From: Cryptomeria japonica
Taxonomy: Eukaryota; Streptophyta; Pinopsida; Cupressales; Cupressaceae
Reading direction: 5' to 3'
NCBI RefSeq assembly: GCF_030272615.1
Contig: NC_081410.1
Coordinates: 571,473,152 to 571,537,151 of the forward strand
Length of the DNA: 64,000 bases
The first letter of the stretch is position 1. Each line of letters starts with the position of its first letter. Below the pieces are notes generated by a model that was not told the DNA's origin, ran no database searches, and saw nothing but the letters and a program-made list of their open reading frames with translations. Both the position numbers and the translations under genes were made by a program. Positions 59,809-64,000 of the stretch are shown here, piece by piece.

Positions 59809-61663
59809 CATTTTCATCCTTGAATATATTTTTAAAACTCATGTCCTTACAATGGGATTTTAATGTACTTTTCATAATTATCATCCATACAGATATGAGA
59901 CCTTTAATATCCTATAAATAATATTGATGTGTGTATCAATAGTCTCAAAAATAAGAAATGGTATGACACCAGTGATAGCCACTCATATTAGGTACATTTT
60001 CTAGATCAAACACAAAATTTTGTTGATAGCATCCAAAACCCTAACCATAAAATTAAGAGCCTCAAGCCATTATTATGGATAACATTCAAAATTTTAAATT
60101 TACTTAGTCAAATCATCAACTCAAGAACTAAAAGTTCAAGAAAATATTCAGAAGTTTTAATGGGAAAGGAAAGTTTGTATATGATTATAGGGAATGAATG
60201 AAAGGAACAATAAGGTGGACAAGTTTAAATATCAAATACTTAAGAGAATTAAGAAAAGTTGAGCTTAGACAAGATGATATATGCTAAGATGAGGATCTTT
60301 AAGACTTTGATGATTTTCAAAAATTTAAATGATTAGAGATCTCCCAATACTAAGAGATTTCAAGAATATTGGGATAACATAGAGGAAAGAATAGAGACAA
60401 ATACCAAAAAATGGACTATGAAAAATGCAAGAGTTAGGAAATAAGTGTTTTGGTCCATAACAAAATTATTATAAAATATGCATGTGACATATTAGAAATT
60501 AAATTCTAGTCTGTAACATGGGTACATCAATAGTAATGTACAACCAACCATCATTTATTCTATCATTATATGGACTAATAGTATTTAATGAGACTTAGTT
60601 TAAAATAAATTTTATTGTTTATACAAACTAGTAGTGTGATCAAGGCGAAGAGAATAAAATGCATACACTTGAAGATTAAGATGTGAAGTATTTTTTATAT
60701 GATACTAAAGATTAAAACCATCACATAAAATTTGATATTGTTGTTCTTAATTAGTTTATTAACATGTTGAGTAAGCATATACCTATATTATTAATAAGAT
60801 CCATTTTATCAAAGTTGCATAAAGATTAACTTTACCCTCACTATGGCACAAATATTCTATACCTTGATTGATAGGGTTACATACTATCATCCTCACTAGT
60901 TGGGATAGAACCCGTAGGTTGAATATTCTCTTTTTATCTATCTATACCCTAAATTATCACATGTTGTGATTCAATGCACAATTATACTTGTCTTTATTTG
61001 TTTATATTTTGTTTAAACTCTTAAAATCCCAATAAAGTAGGAAGCAAGACATTTGGAAATAGTTCCTAGTTTGAGTAGGGTAAATGTTTACTTAAGTATA
61101 AATCAATATTGGTAAAAGATTAATTATATAACCCTTTCATACTTAGATAATATTAAGCTATCGCTAACTTAATATTACCCTCCAATATTAACTAACTTAA
61201 TTGTTCCATGTAGCAAACTTAAAAAGCTTAGTTATGATAGGGATAGCTTAAAAAACTAGTTTCCTTACTTGTAATAACTTAGTCTAAGGATAAATCAATT
61301 TCAAATGTATGCTTATTTATTATGTTTTAATATTCTTAGCAATATCTATGTTATTTATAGTTGTTTTCATAAAAATCACTCTTTTAGAGATGCATTTTGT
61401 CTTCTATAACCATTAATATTTCTTCATATTTATTTTTTAGAAGAAAAAGATTCATTCCAAAAAAAACTAAATGGACAATGCAGCCTATTAGTGAAAGAAA
61501 TAGAAGGAAAGAAAAAATAACTTTTTCAATGACTAGAAAGTAGTTTATGGAATTTGACAACCATCAATCTAAAAAACTAGGTTGCCTCTTTTCATATAAA
61601 ATATATCTTCAACATAAATATTAGATCAAACTGACGGTTCTCTTATTTTTCTTTTCTTACTAT
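59809..61663. other. AT-rich stretch without a gene
   Basis: No ORF, RNA gene or clear repeat recognised in 1.85 kb. Confidence 0.55.
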
Positions 61664-62335
61664 TGTAGACACCTAAAATTTGTCTTGTTTAATTAAATAA
61701 ATATTCTTTATTTAATTAATTATTTTATCCTAAGTCTTCTATTAATTAAATAAATTCTTATTTATTTAATTAATTCATTTAGGCCTCTTCTTAGTCTTTC
61801 CTCATTTAAATAAATATTTTTATTTATTTAAATTATCTTTTCCTTGAATTAAATACATATTTAATTTATTTAATTGGTCTCACTTCCTCAGTTAATTAAA
61901 TAAATCTCTATTTAATTAATTCATTCATTATCTTTTTCTCTTCATGACACATGTCATTTATCTCTTAATTTTCCTCTACTTATCCCCTTCATTATTTTAT
62001 TATTTCTTAAACCTACCCTTTAATCCTAGCCGGCCATTTATTTCTTTCACCTCTCAATCTTATCCCTCCATTTTCTAAAGCATCTTCTATATAAGAGGAT
62101 TCTTTCTCTCTTTCTAACACCTAATGTGACTATCAAGCCTTCTTGCAATCAAGAAACTTCACAAGCACAATCCATTAATATTTGTTGAGCTCTTGTGCAC
62201 ATGCAAAATCTGAGAGAAAATATATCAAACAAGATCAATGGAGATAGGAGACAATGGAGATTAAAACCCCACTTGGCATGTGAATGGTATTATTGTTTTG
62301 ATTTGTTAATTTACATGTTCTTAGGTATCTCCATT
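61664..62335 (+). repeat. LTR-like block, probably related to the 1751-bp LTR family
   Basis: Begins TGTAGACACCTAAAATTTG. It is built in the same way as the Gypsy LTR above: TTTAATTAAATAAAT palindromic blocks, then a TATA box (CTATATAAGAGG at about 62,088) and an R/U5-like region with CTGAGAG and GGAGATAGGAGACAATGGAG. Sequence identity is only local. Its right border is uncertain and no internal region follows, so it is a solo or truncated LTR. Confidence 0.55.
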
Positions 62336-62737
62336 GGTGTATGGTGAATGTTTTGTTGTAGAACTAGGATTGTTTTTGGTTGGAACTTTGTGGTTTTGCA
62401 ATAGATAATCATCATCATTTTTCATCGTATACATTTTGCCATGCCTCATGGGATACTTGTCCCTTTAATTTCTAACATTTTATTGGTAGATTTGGTTTTT
62501 TTATTAATTTGCAAGTCAGATCAACGATGATTTACAATTATTTCACATTTGCGACTTTTCTTTTTGTGCCTATGGTCAGAAACTATGATTGCATCAAATA
62601 TTTTCATGTCTATGTTTTTTGCTAAGTTTTTAGGTTCACATCTCCTGTTTCCACATCTATGATACTTATTTATGTGTCTACATCTGGAAACTATGTCTTC
62701 ACCATCTATTTATGTGTCTATGTTTTGCTATGTGTTT
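62336..62737. other. No gene seen
   Basis: T-rich. A loose repeat of TTATGTGTCTAYRT occurs at about 62,672 and 62,708, next to the 3' end of the adjacent minus-strand element. Confidence 0.45.
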
Positions 62738-63917
62738 TATTTTGATAAGAATAAACGGGTTTTACAAGGACCCAAAACCTAAAGTTTTACAACAGTAGGC
62801 CAATAGCTTATCCGGCAAGAAACAACAGCAAAACGGGGGATCAACCCCGAACAAAAGCAAAGACAAAAAAAAACACAGACAAACAAACTAAAGCAAAAAA
62901 ACCTCAGTTGAGGGAGAGCACCTGATCCTTTTTCTTTTGGATGGAAATCTTGTTTATTTTCTCAAGTTCCTCCATGATGAATCTGGAGGTTCCCTTGTTG
63001 TCGCTTCTGCTCCCGGTTCTCGAACTGGGTCCAGTGGTTTTGTTGTCTCCAGCCGCCACATCGTCTCCTCCAAGTTCTTTCACCAGGTCACTATGGAAGG
63101 ATCTATAATCCACGACCATCTTGTTAACCTTTTCAAGCCCCTCAATAATGTTGTTCATGGCTACTTTACTAATGTCGACCAGATTCTTGAGATTTTTCTT
63201 AATCTCAACCATGGATTGTTCCACCTTATCAATCCTTTGTTCATGGTTACATTTCATAACCTCAACATTCTGAGTGAGATTTTGTGTTGTGATCATGAGT
63301 TTTTCCATCTTGCTGGGTTCAGGGGAAGCAATGAAAATGTCAATTATTTCTTTAACCCCCATCTTCAGGGTGTCCATTTCATGCTCAACCCACTCCCAGC
63401 AGTGCTTCTGGCTTCTGGTGGCTTCCATGACAAGATTCATCAAACTACCATCTTTCCCCTGATTATCTTTCTGGACACTGATAGGGATGTCTAGTTTAAT
63501 CCCTTGGTCCGATATCTTTGGGTTGTGATCCTTCGCCACCAGCTTTTTCTTTTTGGAGAGGGGTTCAGCCTTGGAGATCAACTTATTGTTGGATTTATAT
63601 TTACTAGCTGCCCATCTTGGGGAATTCTTGTTGCCAAGCATCTCAGGAGTGACCATCTTATCCTTATCATTTGCAGGTTCATATTCTGGGTCATCAACAG
63701 GAACCCCACTACCATCCAAGTCCATGTCTAAGTCAGAGACGTCTTGGACCTCCGTCTGCAGACCAATCTCGACAAGCGGGGGCACAATTTCAAGGGATTT
63801 GGCATGTTCCATGATGAGGACAATAAGTCCCTCATGAAGAATAGGGTTTTCTAGGTTTTTCCAGGCTATTCTCAAGAGAGGAGGCAAGATAGAAGGGGAC
63901 AGAGATAATTTTACCAT
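62738..63917 (-). mobile_element. Short LINE-like element carrying one ORF, second copy (5' end unresolved)
   Basis: On the minus strand the 337-codon ORF is followed by a 165-bp 3' UTR that ends GGGTCCTTGTAAAACCCG then TTTATTCTTATCAAAATAAA. This matches the 3' tail at 19,150-19,188. As in that copy there is no ORF2 between the ORF and the tail. The 5' end lies beyond 63,917 and may fall outside the window, so a target duplication could not be tested. Confidence 0.65.
62904..63917 (-). CDS. 337-aa protein of the short LINE-like family, function unknown
   Basis: Complete frame from an ATG at 63917 (context GCCATGG, with a TAA just upstream in frame) to a stop at 62904. Residues 1-55 are hydrophobic/helical (LRIAWKNLENPILHEGLIVLIMEHAKS). 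Residues 60-90 are acidic (DVSDLDMDLDGSG), and a lysine-rich stretch (LSKKKKLVAKDH) follows. Residues about 150-270 look like a coiled coil (KVEQSMVEIKKNLKNLVD and similar), and the tail is polar with RSDNKGTSRFIMEELEKI. No zinc knuckle, RNA-binding motif or enzyme motif is visible. Homologous to the broken copy at 18003-19013 and probably to 33.5-35.6 kb, where the protein extends further at its N-terminus. It may be an ORF1-like chaperone or a transposon accessory protein; both are guesses. Confidence 0.65.
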   Translation of the reverse strand: MVKLSLSPSILPPLLRIAWKNLENPILHEGLIVLIMEHAKSLEIVPPLVEIGLQTEVQDVSDLDMDLDGSGVPVDDPEYEPANDKDKMVTPEMLGNKNSPRWAASKYKSNNKLISKAEPLSKKKKLVAKDHNPKISDQGIKLDIPISVQKDNQGKDGSLMNLVMEATRSQKHCWEWVEHEMDTLKMGVKEIIDIFIASPEPSKMEKLMITTQNLTQNVEVMKCNHEQRIDKVEQSMVEIKKNLKNLVDISKVAMNNIIEGLEKVNKMVVDYRSFHSDLVKELGGDDVAAGDNKTTGPSSRTGSRSDNKGTSRFIMEELEKINKISIQKKKDQVLSLN

Positions 63918-64000
63918 GGCGGAAATGGTTTAAAATAGTGAAATGATAGGAGAAGAGGCTTGCATACCTGCCATCAAGGGTGATATATCTCACTATAAAT
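63918..64000. other. Upstream leader of the 337-aa ORF, window edge
   Basis: Too short to interpret; no duplication or LTR end seen. Confidence 0.4.

Overview
The window looks like gene-poor nuclear DNA of a seed plant. I favour a gymnosperm or conifer because transposon is nested in transposon, most copies are old and decayed, and only one intact host gene occurs in 64 kb. The species cannot be fixed from the sequence alone. Nothing bacterial, plastid or CRISPR-like was seen.

Positions 1-25,640 are a stack of retroelements. A dead plant LINE (reverse transcriptase at 1-1414, C-terminal part at 11755-13345) is split by a 10.3-kb minus-strand LTR element (1415-11754, target duplication AGATG). 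That element has a tRNA-iMet-type primer site, a zinc-knuckle gag remnant and a second ORF, but no visible pol. It is itself hit by a solo LTR (6585-7831) and by a 2.6-kb repeat inside its 5' LTR. A 333-bp TRIM (11873-12205, duplication TTAAT) sits in the same LINE. Further right, a short LINE-like insertion (13719-19188, 15-bp duplication) carries within it a gag-only LTR element (13729-17997, duplication GAAAG). Then come a decayed accessory-type ORF (about 19.6-22.8 kb, minus) and an RNase H piece of another LINE (23.5-24.5 kb).

Positions 25,640-36,750 are AT-rich and gene-free apart from one more decayed accessory-type ORF (33.5-35.6 kb). They hold several local duplications. The one intact host gene is a two-exon cytochrome P450 on the minus strand (36760-38372, 508 aa, CYP76-like). 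Upstream of it lies a 1.2-kb purine-rich tract (about 38,985-40,215). A relic of a MATE transporter gene is at 41.2-41.75 kb, and a five-unit satellite-like array at 42533-43016.

Positions 43,844-59,803 are a complete, young, autonomous Ty3/Gypsy element of the Tat/Ogre type. It has identical-length 1751-bp LTRs that differ at only about three sites, an AAAAG target duplication, and one uninterrupted gag-pol frame ending at 55626 with a G-patch, dual RNase H and a DD35E integrase. The right end holds an LTR-like block (61.66-62.33 kb) and a minus-strand element whose only ORF (337 aa) is intact and homologous to the short element at 18-19.2 kb. Both copies share a 3' tail, which suggests a non-autonomous LINE-like family that carries one ORF and no reverse transcriptase.
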